A program made the translations under genes and the position numbers. The notes beneath the pieces were generated by a model. That model was not told the origin of the DNA and ran no database searches. It saw only the letters and a list, made by a program, of their open reading frames with translations. Shown piece after piece: positions 46,103 through 55,663 of a stretch of 64,000 nt of DNA. Source of the DNA: Planctomycetota bacterium. Its GTDB lineage: Bacteria > Planctomycetota > UBA1135 > GCA-002686595. The DNA is taken from the NCBI GenBank assembly GCA_029259595.1, contig JAJDEW010000010.1, forward strand, positions 1 through 64,000, read 5' to 3'. How positions within the stretch are numbered: position 1 is the first letter of the stretch; every line of letters starts with the position of its first letter.

Positions 46103-47611
46103 TCAGTCCTCGCCAACGTAGCCGAGTTTGCGCATCAGCTCCATGTCCGCTTCGCTCAGCGCGCGCGGGCGGCCGACGACGTCGGTTTGCACGCGCTCCA
46201 TGGTCACCATCAAGCCCTTCTGGAGGAGTTGGCGGCGTTCGGGTTCGGAGCCGACGAGGTTCGTGCGTTCGTCGCCGAGGCGGTAGAGCTCCTCGGCCAC
46301 GCGGCCGCCGCCCAGGTCGGTGACGAGGTACTTCCAGCCGTCGCGGACCAGCCCGCGCCTCGAGCGGATCGCGCCGCCGGAGGTCGCGAGGTAGGCCAGC
46401 CCGCCGCCGGGCGGCGCGGGAGCCAGGAGGTCGCGTCCGAGCATCTCGGCGGGCGGCTCGATGCCGAACAGCGCCAGGAGCGTCGGAGCGACGTCGGCTA
46501 GCGCGACGACGTCCGTGCGTCGTTCGGACGAATGACCCGGCAAGCGCAGGAAGAGCGGCACGCGCACCAACGGATCGCTGAGGTACTCGCCGTGGGCGAA
46601 CCAGTAGTCCGCTTCGCCCATGGCCTCGCCGTGGTCGGCCACGAAGACGATCACGGCGTCGTCGAGCAGGCCGCGTTGCGCGATTCCGTCGAGCAACCGC
46701 GCGAGCTCTTCGTCCGTCCAGCGCACCTCGCCGTCGTAGCCCGCCGCGTAGAAGGCCGGATCGCTGCGCCCGTCGAGCGCCTGGTACGACGGCAGGCTCG
46801 CCAGGCCGCGTTGCTCGAACTCGGGCACGCCTGGCGGGGCGTCCTCGGGTTGCGCGCGCGGCAGCTCGGTCCGCGGCCAAGGTCGTTCGCTCTCGGCCGC
46901 GAGGTAGCGCTCGCGGTAACCCTCGGGCGGCGTGTACGGACCGTGCGGATCCTGGTAGTGGACCCACAGAAAGGTCTTCTGGGCTTCGCCTTCACCGCGC
47001 AGGCGATCGAGCATGGCGAGTCCGGCCGCGGTCGTGTCGGGCGCCAGGCGCTCGGGGATCTGACGGTTGGCTTCCTGCTCGGGAAAGCGGTCGTCGTAGT
47101 GGTCGAAGCCACGATCGACCGTGCTGCCCTCGGTCTGCGGCGTCTGGCGCAAGACCCAATTCGACACGACGGCGCCGGTGCGAAAGCCGCGCTCCTTCAA
47201 CAAGGAAGCGAGCGTCGGAATCCCGAGCGGCAGGAGCGACTTGTTCCCGTGAACGCCGTTCTGCTCGGGGTAGCGCCCGGTCAAGAGCGTGCTGACCGAC
47301 GGCATCGTGAACGACGAGGGCGCATACGCGGCCTCGAAGACGAGACTCTCCGCGGCCAGTGCGTCGAGCCGCGGCGAAAGGCCGAGTCGACAGCCGTAGG
47401 CGCCGAGGCGATCCGCGCGCAGGGTGTCGACGCTGATCAGGAGGACGAGCGAGGGCGCGGGCGCGCGGCGGCCGCAGCCCGCAGCGCAGAAACCGAGCGC
47501 GGCGAGCAGCACCGTCCCTGCGAGCGGGAGCGCCCAGGGCCGTGGCGCGCGCCTGCCGCCGACGGTCCGACCGCGCCGTCCGAGCGGCAAGACGAGGGGA
47601 CCGACGACCAT
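46103..47611 (-). CDS. Sulfatase-fold lipoprotein (Thr at nucleophile position)
   Basis: 502 residues from ATG 47611; an upstream start would lengthen the Arg-rich leader. Hydrophobic signal ends with a lipobox at about Cys46 (CAAGC). Metal-site motifs ISVDTLRADRLGAYG and ADHGEAMGE are intact. At the position of the formylglycine-forming C/S-x-P-S-R motif it reads FTMPSVSTLLTG: Thr102 replaces Cys/Ser and Val replaces Arg. It may therefore be a phosphotransferase or phosphodiesterase rather than a true sulfatase. Divergent from the propeller gene at 47806. Confidence 0.8.
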   Translation of the reverse strand: MVVGPLVLPLGRRGRTVGGRRAPRPWALPLAGTVLLAALGFCAAGCGRRAPAPSLVLLISVDTLRADRLGAYGCRLGLSPRLDALAAESLVFEAAYAPSSFTMPSVSTLLTGRYPEQNGVHGNKSLLPLGIPTLASLLKERGFRTGAVVSNWVLRQTPQTEGSTVDRGFDHYDDRFPEQEANRQIPERLAPDTTAAGLAMLDRLRGEGEAQKTFLWVHYQDPHGPYTPPEGYRERYLAAESERPWPRTELPRAQPEDAPPGVPEFEQRGLASLPSYQALDGRSDPAFYAAGYDGEVRWTDEELARLLDGIAQRGLLDDAVIVFVADHGEAMGEADYWFAHGEYLSDPLVRVPLFLRLPGHSSERRTDVVALADVAPTLLALFGIEPPAEMLGRDLLAPAPPGGGLAYLATSGGAIRSRRGLVRDGWKYLVTDLGGGRVAEELYRLGDERTNLVGSEPERRQLLQKGLMVTMERVQTDVVGRPRALSEADMELMRKLGYVGED

Positions 47612-47805
47612 CGGACCCACGCTAGCGCCCTCCGTGTCGCCGCGCAATCGCCGTCGAGGGCCGCCGCGCGGGCCTTTTCGCCCCATCCGGCGAGAAAGGA
47701 ACGGAAAGCGGTCACAGAACCAGCGCGCTTTCCTCTGTCGTCGGCACGGCCCGAGGGACGCGCTCTCCGGCCACCGCCTCCGGTCCCCGTTTCAGCGAGT
47801 CCACC

Positions 47806-48897
47806 ATGTCTGTTCTTTCCACGGCCTTTGCCGTTCTCGCCGTCGCGGGCGGGTTCCAAGACGCCCGGCCGAGCGCCGACGCGCTGCCCGCCGACGTCCG
47901 CTTCCACACGCGTCACTTCGCCACCTCGGGCGCCGGGGCCGACGCCCAGCTCGTCGCTCTGTCGCCCGAGGGTCGCGTCCTGCGCCATTCGCTGGCCGCC
48001 ACGTCCTTCGTCTTCGGTCCGGGCGAACGCGTCGCGCTCCTCGGGCCGGAGCTGGACGGCGAGCGCGTCTTGCGCGTCCTCGACCGCACGCTCGAACAGC
48101 GCCTCGTCCGCACGGTCGGCGCGGACCGCGCCGTGCGACTCTCCGCACAGGGCCTGGTCCTGGTTCCGCGTGCCGACCATGCGGCCGGGACGGCGATCGA
48201 GCTCGAGTTCCTGGACACTCAGGGGCGTTCGCTCGCGAGCTTCCAGGAGCGCGAAGGGCGCCTGCTGGACGTCGTCGCGCAGCCTGCCGGTGGCTGGGTC
48301 GCGCTCTGGACCGGACCCGAGGGCGGGCACGTCGTGGCGCGCTTCGATGACCACGGCACCCTCCTGTGGCGACACGTCGTCCCTTCGGAGGTCGCGCCGC
48401 TCGTGGTGACCGCCGCACGCACGGGCTACACGGCCATCGTCACGACCTCGGTCTTCGGCGCGAGCACGCTCGAGCTGCTCGATCGCGGCGGGCGCGTCGT
48501 CGCACGGCTCGACGAGGCGCCCGCGGCTTGCGTCGCGACCTTCGCGCCCGACGGACGGACCTTGGCCCTGCGCAGCGACGAAGCCGTGACGTTGGTCGCG
48601 AGCCGTGACGCGCGCGTTCTGTGGCGACGCCCGGTGCGCGACGTGGCGGCCCATGGCGATGGTCTGGCCTTCTCCGACGACGGGCGCTCGCTCGCGACCG
48701 TTTCGCTCGCGCTGGATGCGCGCGCGGAGCCGACGGCGGTTACCTACCAGGTGTTCCGTTCCGCCGACGGACGCAGTCTGAGTTCGCGTCCCGTGCCGTC
48801 CGCCGACGCTCGCGGTCTTTCGGTCGTTTCCCTCGAGCACGCCGTCGACGGCTGGCAGCTCGTCACCCGTTCCGGCCGTTGGTCGCTCGACTCGTGA
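47806..48897 (+). CDS. Secreted beta-propeller-like protein
   Basis: 363 residues with a signal peptide (MSVLSTAFAVLAVAGG). Repeats such as VLDRTLEQRLVRTVG, FLDTQGRSLASF and LLDRGGRVVARL suggest a six- or seven-blade WD40/PQQ-like propeller. No catalytic residues recognised. It is followed 17 bases later by the M23-like gene on the same strand, so they are probably co-transcribed. Confidence 0.6.
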   Translation: MSVLSTAFAVLAVAGGFQDARPSADALPADVRFHTRHFATSGAGADAQLVALSPEGRVLRHSLAATSFVFGPGERVALLGPELDGERVLRVLDRTLEQRLVRTVGADRAVRLSAQGLVLVPRADHAAGTAIELEFLDTQGRSLASFQEREGRLLDVVAQPAGGWVALWTGPEGGHVVARFDDHGTLLWRHVVPSEVAPLVVTAARTGYTAIVTTSVFGASTLELLDRGGRVVARLDEAPAACVATFAPDGRTLALRSDEAVTLVASRDARVLWRRPVRDVAAHGDGLAFSDDGRSLATVSLALDARAEPTAVTYQVFRSADGRSLSSRPVPSADARGLSVVSLEHAVDGWQLVTRSGRWSLDS

Positions 48898-48914
48898 GCC
48901 CGCGAGGACTTCCC

Positions 48915-50720
48915 ATGCAATCTCGACACACACGCTCCATGCTTTCCTCTCACCTGCTCGCCGGCGTGCTCGCCTGCACCGCTCTCGCGAACGTCTCCTC
49001 CTCCCAGGTCCGACCGGCTGGACCGCCCGTGCGCGTGGCGCCGGATCGCTTCCTGGTCGTTCCGAACTACGGAACGGGCGAGATGGTGGCCCTCTGGCGC
49101 GACCTGCCGAACGAGACCGGCTATGAGATCCTGAGGGCCGAGACGGGCGGCGCGCTCGCGCTCGTCGCGACGCTTGCGGCGAACACGGACTCCTGGATCG
49201 ACGGGACCGCCGACGTCACGAAGGAGTACCTCTACGCCATCCGGGCCCGCTACGGAGCGGTGACCTCCGCACGCTCGCGGATCGTCCGCCAAGGCTTCGG
49301 CACCGTGTGGCCCGCACCGGCGACGCACGAGCTCCTGCACGGGTGGATGGACACGATCGGAACCGCCGGGCAGTGGGGGGACGGCTTCCACGTCGGCGTC
49401 GACATTCAGCGCGTCGGAACCGGCAACAAGGTCCTGGCCGCGCGCGGAGGTCTCGTGACTCACGCCACCGACGGACCGAACGGCGTCGTCAACATCCTCT
49501 ACCTCGACGGAGCCAGCACCTTCCTGGTGCAGACCAACCACATCGATGCGCCCCTGGTGCGGCCTGGCCAGAGCGTCTATCCGGGTCAGGAGATCGCGAA
49601 GATCTCCGAGCGTCACTTCCCCGTGGACTTCGTCGACCACATCCACTTCGTCACGATGACGAACGCGTCGACGTTCCGGCCGCTCAACCCGCTCCTGATC
49701 TTCTCGGCCGCGGCCGACCGGGATCCGGGTGGCAACACGCCCGGGCTGGTCGACCACGGCGGCGACGGCAGCGTGTTCTACCGCGTTCAGGGCGGCGGTC
49801 CGTTGACCGTCGACGCGACGCACCCGGCCCACGGCGACCTCGACATCATCGTCGAGCTCTCGGACGAGATGGGGACCAGCCCCGACCAGATTCCGTCGCT
49901 GATCGCCTACGCGATCGAGCCGCCTGCTCCGGCCTTGGGCGTCGTTCACCATGGCGTGAAGTCGACGGGCCTTCCGTATGTGCTCTTCTTCACGGACACG
50001 ACCTGCTACTCGTGCGACATCTCGGTGGCCGCAGCCACGGCTCTGCACGCCAAGCTCGTCGACACGACCAAGAACTACGGCGCGACGATCCCGGGCTTTC
50101 CCTGGCAGAACTTCAAGCACTACGTCATCACGAACACGAAGGGTCTCGACGGCAGCGCCGGCAACGTGGACGAGGGTCAGTACTGGAACACGAACGCCAA
50201 GAACGACGGAACGGATGACGGAGTGCCTCACGCGAACTTCGCCGGCAAGCCGGACACGACGAAGGCCACGGAAGCGCGTTTCCCCGACGGCGACTACACG
50301 GTCCGCGTCCACACCGCCGACCTGGTCCACAACAACACGGACATCTCCTGGACCGTGCGGCTCGAGAACTTCCACCCGATCGTCGTCGAGACCGACCCGC
50401 CGATGGGCGCCGAACTGCCCGCCGGCACCGACGAGGTCGGCGACCTGACGGTGATCTTCAACGAGCCGATGGACATGACCGTTCCGGCCGCTTCCATCCT
50501 CGCCATCGCCGGTGGTGCGACCCTGCACGACCAGGTCTGGATCAATCCCCACACGATCAAGTTCACCGCCAAGGGCCTGGTCGACGGCAACGCCTACACG
50601 CTGATCGTCAAGGCACTCGCCAAGGACCGCCCCGGCACCCCCGGCGGCCGCGCTCTCGACGGCAACAAGGATGGGGTCGGCGGCGACGACTACCTGACGA
50701 ACTTCCACATCGGATTCTGA
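48915..50720 (+). CDS. Secreted M23-like (LytM) protein with Ig-like domain
   Basis: 601 residues; ATG 48915 precedes a signal peptide. An FN3-like segment (about 60-125) leads to an M23-type core with HVGVDIQ (H-x3-D) and DHIHFV (H-x-H), the zinc ligands of LytM-class peptidases, and RPGQSVYPGQEIAKI between them. A DTTCYSCDI stretch and a C-terminal Big_5-type domain (DPPMGAELPAG, VIFNEPMD) follow. Could cut peptidoglycan or a secreted protein, or may only bind; not all M23-like folds are active. Confidence 0.72.
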   Translation: MQSRHTRSMLSSHLLAGVLACTALANVSSSQVRPAGPPVRVAPDRFLVVPNYGTGEMVALWRDLPNETGYEILRAETGGALALVATLAANTDSWIDGTADVTKEYLYAIRARYGAVTSARSRIVRQGFGTVWPAPATHELLHGWMDTIGTAGQWGDGFHVGVDIQRVGTGNKVLAARGGLVTHATDGPNGVVNILYLDGASTFLVQTNHIDAPLVRPGQSVYPGQEIAKISERHFPVDFVDHIHFVTMTNASTFRPLNPLLIFSAAADRDPGGNTPGLVDHGGDGSVFYRVQGGGPLTVDATHPAHGDLDIIVELSDEMGTSPDQIPSLIAYAIEPPAPALGVVHHGVKSTGLPYVLFFTDTTCYSCDISVAAATALHAKLVDTTKNYGATIPGFPWQNFKHYVITNTKGLDGSAGNVDEGQYWNTNAKNDGTDDGVPHANFAGKPDTTKATEARFPDGDYTVRVHTADLVHNNTDISWTVRLENFHPIVVETDPPMGAELPAGTDEVGDLTVIFNEPMDMTVPAASILAIAGGATLHDQVWINPHTIKFTAKGLVDGNAYTLIVKALAKDRPGTPGGRALDGNKDGVGGDDYLTNFHIGF

Positions 50721-50795
50721 CGGTCGTTCGAGCCGGCCACTCCCGCGCGAAGGCGCGTGCGCCGCGACGTGACGAGCGGGGGTGATTGACGCACC

Positions 50796-50831
50796 GACGG
50801 GGGGAGGGGTCTTCGACCCCGTCCCCCCGTC
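50796..50831. terminator. Bidirectional terminator hairpin
   Basis: GACGGGGGGAGGGGTC and GACCCCGTCCCCCCGTC form a 16-base-pair stem with one bulge around a TTC loop, midway between the convergent M23-like and DUF2330 genes. No T-run. Confidence 0.6.
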
Positions 50832-50864
50832 CTCGGATCTCCGCACCTCTGAAGCGCGGCTCTG

Positions 50865-53504
50865 TCAGCGTGAGCCTTGACGTTCGGTGCTCGACACGAA
50901 GCGGCGGAAGCGCCGCTGATCGCCGAGCCCTTGGGCCTCCAGCAGGCGCGCCGCCGCACCGGGCCCTTCGACGGCGTCCCAGACCTCGAGCCAGACCGCC
51001 GGGTCGCCGCCGTCGCCGCCGGGCATCGAGAACGACAGGAGGTTCGCGAGCGCCCAGCTGTTCAGGTTGTTGTGGATCTGGCGCTTCTCGGCCGTGAGGC
51101 CACGGTCATCGCACCACACGTGCCAGGCGATCAGGTTGCGCAGCAGCTCGCGCGCCTCCGGTTTCGTCCACGCGAGTCCGGGCAGGAACAACGGGCCGCC
51201 CGTCCACGGCACGCGCTCGGCCTTCGGCGCGAAGCGCAGCGCGGTCAAGACCGGCGTCGCCGCGTCCAGCTCGCCCTGCGCCGCGAGGGTCGCGAGGCAG
51301 CCGGCCGCGAGGCGGCGGGCCGCTTGGTTCTCGTCCGTGAACAGGTTCGTGACGAACTCGCGCGGAGCCCGCCCGAGGACCAGCGGCAGAAGCTCCGCCT
51401 GCAAGCGCTGCGAGCGCGAGAGGACATCGAGCACGAGCGAGAGGGACGGCGCGCTGTCGCTCGCGAGCAGCCCGGCCCACTTCGTCGCGACCGGCCGCAC
51501 GAGCGCGGCGTAGCTCGCCGTGGCTTCCGAGAAGGCGGCCAGCGCGCGCGGGTTCTCCGAGCGTCGCACCTGCGCGGCCAGCAGCCACAGGTGGACGAGG
51601 CGCTCCCCGTCCCGTTCGGCCTCCGTCCCGAGCGTGAGCAGGGCGCGATCCGCCTCGCGCCCGTCGACGTCGGCGAGCTCGAGCACCGCACGACCGCGTT
51701 GCGTCATGGAAACACCGTCGCGAACGAGCGCCGCGAGCCGTGCGACGCGTGCACGCGTCTCGTCCGCTTCTTCCTGCAGATCGCGCGGTGGCTCGGCACA
51801 GATCAGGACGCATGTTTCGGCTTCCGCTTGCCGCGCGCGCGGCTCCGTGGTCGGAGCGATGGCAGCGAGCGTCGCGTGCCCGTCGTCGCGTGCTGGCTGG
51901 CGCGGCGGAGGAGCACTGCAGAAGAAGACGCGCGCCGTGGGTTCTGCGGGCTCTGCTTGCTGCGCGTGCGGAATTCCGGCCAGGCCGAGGAGAGCGAGCG
52001 CGAAGAGCGCGGCCGTCGAACGGCGTGGTGCGAGAACGCCTGCGGTCCGTGGTGAGCGCACCACGAGGAACAGGCCGAACAGCGCGAGGGCGAGCGCTCC
52101 GAAACGGACCGAGCTCGGGACGCGCGCGAGGAAGCCGCCGTCGAGGTCTCCGCCGTCGCCGCGAAACAGCGTTCCGCCGAAGGCCGGCGCCGGCCCGCAG
52201 TGGCGTGCGTCGTACTCGCTCTTCGTGTTGTCGCCGCGAGGCATGCGGTAGGCCGCGAAGGTCAGGTTCTCCGATGCGATCACGTCGCGCTGGAAGTCGC
52301 CGTCGATGACGGTCAGCGTCATGCCCGCGAGTTCGTCGAGGGCCACCGTGACCATGCGCTCGCGCTCGGTGGCGAGGACTTCGGCATGCAGGGCGTCCAG
52401 CTCGGGACCGCGCAGCCCGAGCTCTTCCCCGATCTCGAGCAAGTCCTTTTCGATCTGCTCGTGCTCGTGCAAGAGCGCGCGCAGCCGCACCGCCAGGAGA
52501 TCCGAGGCGAAGAGCTCACGCGCGATGCCGGAGTGCTGTAGCGGGTCGCGTTCCTGGGCGAGACCGCTCCTACGCCAGTCGGGGATCTCGGACAGGCTGC
52601 CCCCGACGACGCGCAGCGGCAAAGGGTCGGTGACGTTGCGGTACAGCTGCCAACCCGGGATCTGGCGCACGACCATGCTCGCGGGCAGGTTGGCGATGCG
52701 CGTGGGCTCGTCCGTCAGGACGTAGACGACGTTGCGCAGCTCGCCCTCGTTGAAAGCCGACAGCCGCATCGGAACGACGAACTCGTTCGTGAAGAAGCGA
52801 AAGCCCATGGCCTGCACGTGGCCGTCGAAGGACGAGCCGGGTCGCAGCGCCGTGTTGGTCGCACGCATGCCGGGCCGTGGGTCGGCCCCGTCCTTGTTCC
52901 CGACCCGCGCCTTGACCGCGACGAAGCACCAGCCGTCGGCGACGTACTCGGCGCAGGTCACGTCCATACCTTCGGGATAGCGGAAGCCGTGCTCCTCCAT
53001 CCAGCGCTTCAAGGCGTCCGCACTGCCCGCTTCGAGCACGGCCACCTCGTACATGCCGACGGCCTCGCGCCGCAACACGGCGACCTCTTCCGACTCGGTC
53101 TTCAGCCGCAGGCCGTTCTCGCGCATCGCCGCTCCGGCGGGAGCGACGCTGTCGCAAACCATGTAGCGCACGCTCAGGTCGACGACGACCTCCGGCGGAT
53201 CGACGGCCGCCGCGACGTGCGGAAAGACGTCGTCGGCCACCTTGCGGATCGCCGGCGGCGTCGGGAACGGAATGAGCATCCCGAACTCCTCGACCTTCCC
53301 GGTGAAGCCCGGTCGCAGGACGATCGACTCGATCCCGTCCTTGTAGAACACGTACGTCTTCTGCAGACCGACGCGCGCGATCGGCACCGGACCGCTTCCG
53401 AAGCGGATCGGCGGCACCATGCCGCACGGATCGGCATGACTCGCCGTCGGCAAGAGCGCCGTCATCACGGCCAACGTTTGGGCGAACAGGTCTCTCCACT
53501 TCAT
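50865..53504 (-). CDS. DUF2330-domain membrane protein
   Basis: 879 residues. Signal peptide, then a DUF2330 domain (DPCGMVPPI, VFYKDGIESIVLRP, GMLIPFPTPP), known from planctomycetes and related groups but without assigned function. A hydrophobic helix pair at about 468-520 (ALALALFGLFLVV, LFALALLGLAGI) separates it from a helical, HEAT-like C-terminal half of about 300 residues. GAGGAAAG precedes the ATG, and the ATG overlaps the TGA of the upstream interrupted gene, so the two are coupled. Confidence 0.8.
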   Translation of the reverse strand: MKWRDLFAQTLAVMTALLPTASHADPCGMVPPIRFGSGPVPIARVGLQKTYVFYKDGIESIVLRPGFTGKVEEFGMLIPFPTPPAIRKVADDVFPHVAAAVDPPEVVVDLSVRYMVCDSVAPAGAAMRENGLRLKTESEEVAVLRREAVGMYEVAVLEAGSADALKRWMEEHGFRYPEGMDVTCAEYVADGWCFVAVKARVGNKDGADPRPGMRATNTALRPGSSFDGHVQAMGFRFFTNEFVVPMRLSAFNEGELRNVVYVLTDEPTRIANLPASMVVRQIPGWQLYRNVTDPLPLRVVGGSLSEIPDWRRSGLAQERDPLQHSGIARELFASDLLAVRLRALLHEHEQIEKDLLEIGEELGLRGPELDALHAEVLATERERMVTVALDELAGMTLTVIDGDFQRDVIASENLTFAAYRMPRGDNTKSEYDARHCGPAPAFGGTLFRGDGGDLDGGFLARVPSSVRFGALALALFGLFLVVRSPRTAGVLAPRRSTAALFALALLGLAGIPHAQQAEPAEPTARVFFCSAPPPRQPARDDGHATLAAIAPTTEPRARQAEAETCVLICAEPPRDLQEEADETRARVARLAALVRDGVSMTQRGRAVLELADVDGREADRALLTLGTEAERDGERLVHLWLLAAQVRRSENPRALAAFSEATASYAALVRPVATKWAGLLASDSAPSLSLVLDVLSRSQRLQAELLPLVLGRAPREFVTNLFTDENQAARRLAAGCLATLAAQGELDAATPVLTALRFAPKAERVPWTGGPLFLPGLAWTKPEARELLRNLIAWHVWCDDRGLTAEKRQIHNNLNSWALANLLSFSMPGGDGGDPAVWLEVWDAVEGPGAAARLLEAQGLGDQRRFRRFVSSTERQGSR

Positions 53505-54202
53505 ACTTCACTTTCCTCGAGTTTGACTTCGAGCTCGACGCGGACCGCCTCGTGCTCTGTTCCGTTGCTGATCCAGATCCGTTCCACGACGACGGCGGGC
53601 GCGCCGTCCTCCACGACCGTGAACCACGGTCCGCCCACGAAGTGGACGCCTTCGATTCACAAGCGCGCCCACAGGTGGTCGACGCCGACCCGGCGGACCG
53701 TTCCGCTGATCTCCGGCGGCTGCAGGTCGTGCGTGAGCTCGGGAAACAGATGCTGTTTCTCGTCGAGCGGCACGCGCGCCTCGAGCACGGCGCGTTCGTG
53801 CCCGGCGTCGTTCACGAGCCTGACCCGCAGCAACGCTCGTGTGCGTGCGAGCTCGCGTTCGAGCCAGGCCGCGCGTTCGGCGTCGAGCCCGGCCAGACCC
53901 AGCTCGGCCACGAGCTCCCGCGTGCGCGCCCCGTGGAACAGGAGGGTTTCCAGCGCCACGCTGCCCGCGGCCAGCGGCTCGCGCGCCAGGCGGGCCACGA
54001 GCGCGCGAAACTCATCCGCGTCCAGCTCGGCCGCCGGCGCCGGGACCGCCGCACAACCCGTCGCGCAGACTTCGGGCGCGGCACCGCCGCCGCCCCGTCC
54101 CGTCGTCGGCGGGTCGCAGACGAGCGGGTCGAGAGGAGCCGCTGTCCAGAGGGGCCAGGCCAGGCCAGCCAGCAAGAATCCGATTCCCATGGTCGTTCGC
54201 AT
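53501..54202 (-). CDS. Signal-peptide protein interrupted by an in-frame TGA
   Basis: AGGAGG lies nine bases before ATG 54202. The product has a signal peptide and a Cys-containing region, then helical segments. Translation meets TGA at 53659-53657 after 181 residues (HLWARL). The same frame then stays coding-like for another 51 codons (GVHFVGGPWFTVVEDG to LEVKLEESEV) and ends at a TGA that overlaps the DUF2330 ATG. A single C-to-T change (CGA to TGA) would explain it; alternatives are a nonsense mutation, assembly error or recoding. Family unknown; probably partner of the DUF2330 protein. Confidence 0.6.
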
Positions 54203-54739
54203 CGCACGTGCCCTCCTCGGGGTCACCTCCACAACGCCGCGGCGGCGTGCACTCTTGGCCGCGCCTCGAAGGAAGTCGCAAAAAGGCGAGGGGGAGCCGG
54301 GGCGAAGCGCCCCGGCCCGGCCAGGAGGGCGTGGAGGCGCGGGGCAGGCCGGGAGGCGGCGCTGGTTCCGCAGTGCCGGGCCCGTTCGCCCTCGCCTTCG
54401 GGCGGACTGTGCCACCTGGGTGGTGACGACGCACCCGAGGCTCCGGCCCGAGCTCGAGTTGGGACGATCCAGGGCCTGGGGCCTCCGTCATGACCCTGCT
54501 CAGGCTCTCGAAGCCTCGAAAAGGGTCCTCAGAGGGTCAGCAAGGCCCTTCCAGCGGACACTCCAGCGACGTGCCCGCTGGGGATCCCCACCCAGGTGGC
54601 ACAGTTTCTTGGCATGACCCGGGGGTGGGCGTCGCTCTAGACCTCGATGACGCTGCCCCGTTCGTTGCCCACGGCCTGCCCGAACTCCCGCTCCTGCCCG
54701 GCCGCTATTAAAGGGTGCCCCGCCGGCCGCGAAGCCTCC
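54203..54739. other. Intergenic region with hairpins and an inverted repeat
   Basis: No convincing gene in 537 bases. CCGGGGCG/CGCCCCGG forms an eight-base stem around AAG at 54297-54315, with a T-run about ten bases further in the leftward direction, so it could terminate the leftward gene at 54740. The 18-base inverted repeat at 54406-54605 is listed separately. The DUF2330 pair promoter must also lie here; no clear box is seen. Confidence 0.45.
54406..54605. repeat. Perfect 18-base inverted repeat flanking 164 bases
   Basis: ACTGTGCCACCTGGGTGG at 54406-54423 recurs as its exact reverse complement at 54588-54605. The 164 bases between encode no convincing protein, and no flanking duplication longer than three bases is seen. 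Could be a small non-autonomous element (MITE-like), an invertible segment or a dispersed repeat; no transposase is nearby. Confidence 0.6.
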
Positions 54740-55534
54740 CTAGGCTTCGTCGGTGGGCTTCTTGAGCTTGGCGAGCAGGGCGGCCTGCTTGCGTCGCATC
54801 TCGGCCAGGAGGTCCGGCGCTTCTCCGGACTCCGGGGGCGCTTGGGGCTTTTTGCCCGACGCAGTTTCCGCTTCCGCAGCCGGCCCGGGAGCCGGGGCTT
54901 GCCCCCCTCGGGAGCGCTCGGCCAGTTGCCGCTTCATCTGCTCGAGCAGGCTCGGGGCGGGGGCCTGCGGTTCGCTCTCGGCCCCAGCCGCCTCGTCACG
55001 CTGCTGGAGGAGCTCCGCCTGCTTGCGCCGCATCGCCGCCAAGAGATCGGAGGCGCCCGGGCTCGGCGCGTCGACCGGGGGCGGCGGGGGGTCCGGGTCC
55101 GGCGCGGCGTCGGATTCGACGGGCGCCGGCTCGCTGGTCGCGGGCTCCGGGGGCGTGAAGAGCTCGCCATAGCTCTCCTCGAAGACCATCCGCGGAGGTT
55201 CGGCCGAGAGCCCGCGCTTCGGCGGCGCCTCGGCCTCGTGAGCGGACGGCTCGGATTCGAGCGTCCTGTCCGCGTCGTCGTCGGGTTCGACGACGTCCTG
55301 GGGATAGGCGTAGTCGGCCGGCGGGGGCGCGGATTCGTCCCGCGACGGCGGGCCGGAGCTCGAATCGTCGGCTTCGAAGGTGCCGTACGACGGCGGCGAC
55401 AGGAGCGGGTCGGCCCCGGGTTCGGGCTGCGCCGGCGGAGCGTCGGGATACGGCTCGGAGAAGGCCGTCTTGCCGTCGTCCTCGGACTCGTCGAACGAGT
55501 CCAGGTCGAATTCCTCGTCGTCGTTTGCAGCCAT
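54740..55534 (-). CDS. Acidic disordered protein with three amphipathic helix motifs
   Basis: 264 residues, unrecognised. The N-terminal two thirds is acidic and Pro/Ser-rich, hence probably disordered. Three similar short helices are spaced through the C-terminal part: DLLAAMRRKQAELL, SLLEQMKRQLAER and DLLAEMRRKQAALL, each separated by a Pro/Ala/Gly linker. This looks like a multivalent short-motif binder. Divergent from the T6SS genes across about 300 bases; its relation to them is unknown. Confidence 0.65.
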   Translation of the reverse strand: MAANDDEEFDLDSFDESEDDGKTAFSEPYPDAPPAQPEPGADPLLSPPSYGTFEADDSSSGPPSRDESAPPPADYAYPQDVVEPDDDADRTLESEPSAHEAEAPPKRGLSAEPPRMVFEESYGELFTPPEPATSEPAPVESDAAPDPDPPPPPVDAPSPGASDLLAAMRRKQAELLQQRDEAAGAESEPQAPAPSLLEQMKRQLAERSRGGQAPAPGPAAEAETASGKKPQAPPESGEAPDLLAEMRRKQAALLAKLKKPTDEA

Positions 55535-55663
55535 GGTGAAGCGCCCAAGGAGGGGCGCCGCGCCCCGCGATCGTACCACGGGTGCTCGTCGCGAACGGAG
55601 CGCGCGACGGCGTCGAATCGAAGGAAACCGTCCGCCTCCCGGCTCGCGCGCGGCCATCGTGCC

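Noticed and set aside
53600-53659. TGA at 53659-53657 as selenocysteine with a SECIS hairpin
   Set aside because: A short hairpin follows, but the residue context (L-x-I) is not a redox motif and a CGA-to-TGA change is simpler; kept only as a test in the findings.
54203-54491. Coding frame on the minus strand through the intergenic region
   Set aside because: Pro/Gly/Arg-rich low-complexity translation overlapping the real start and ribosome site of the interrupted gene.
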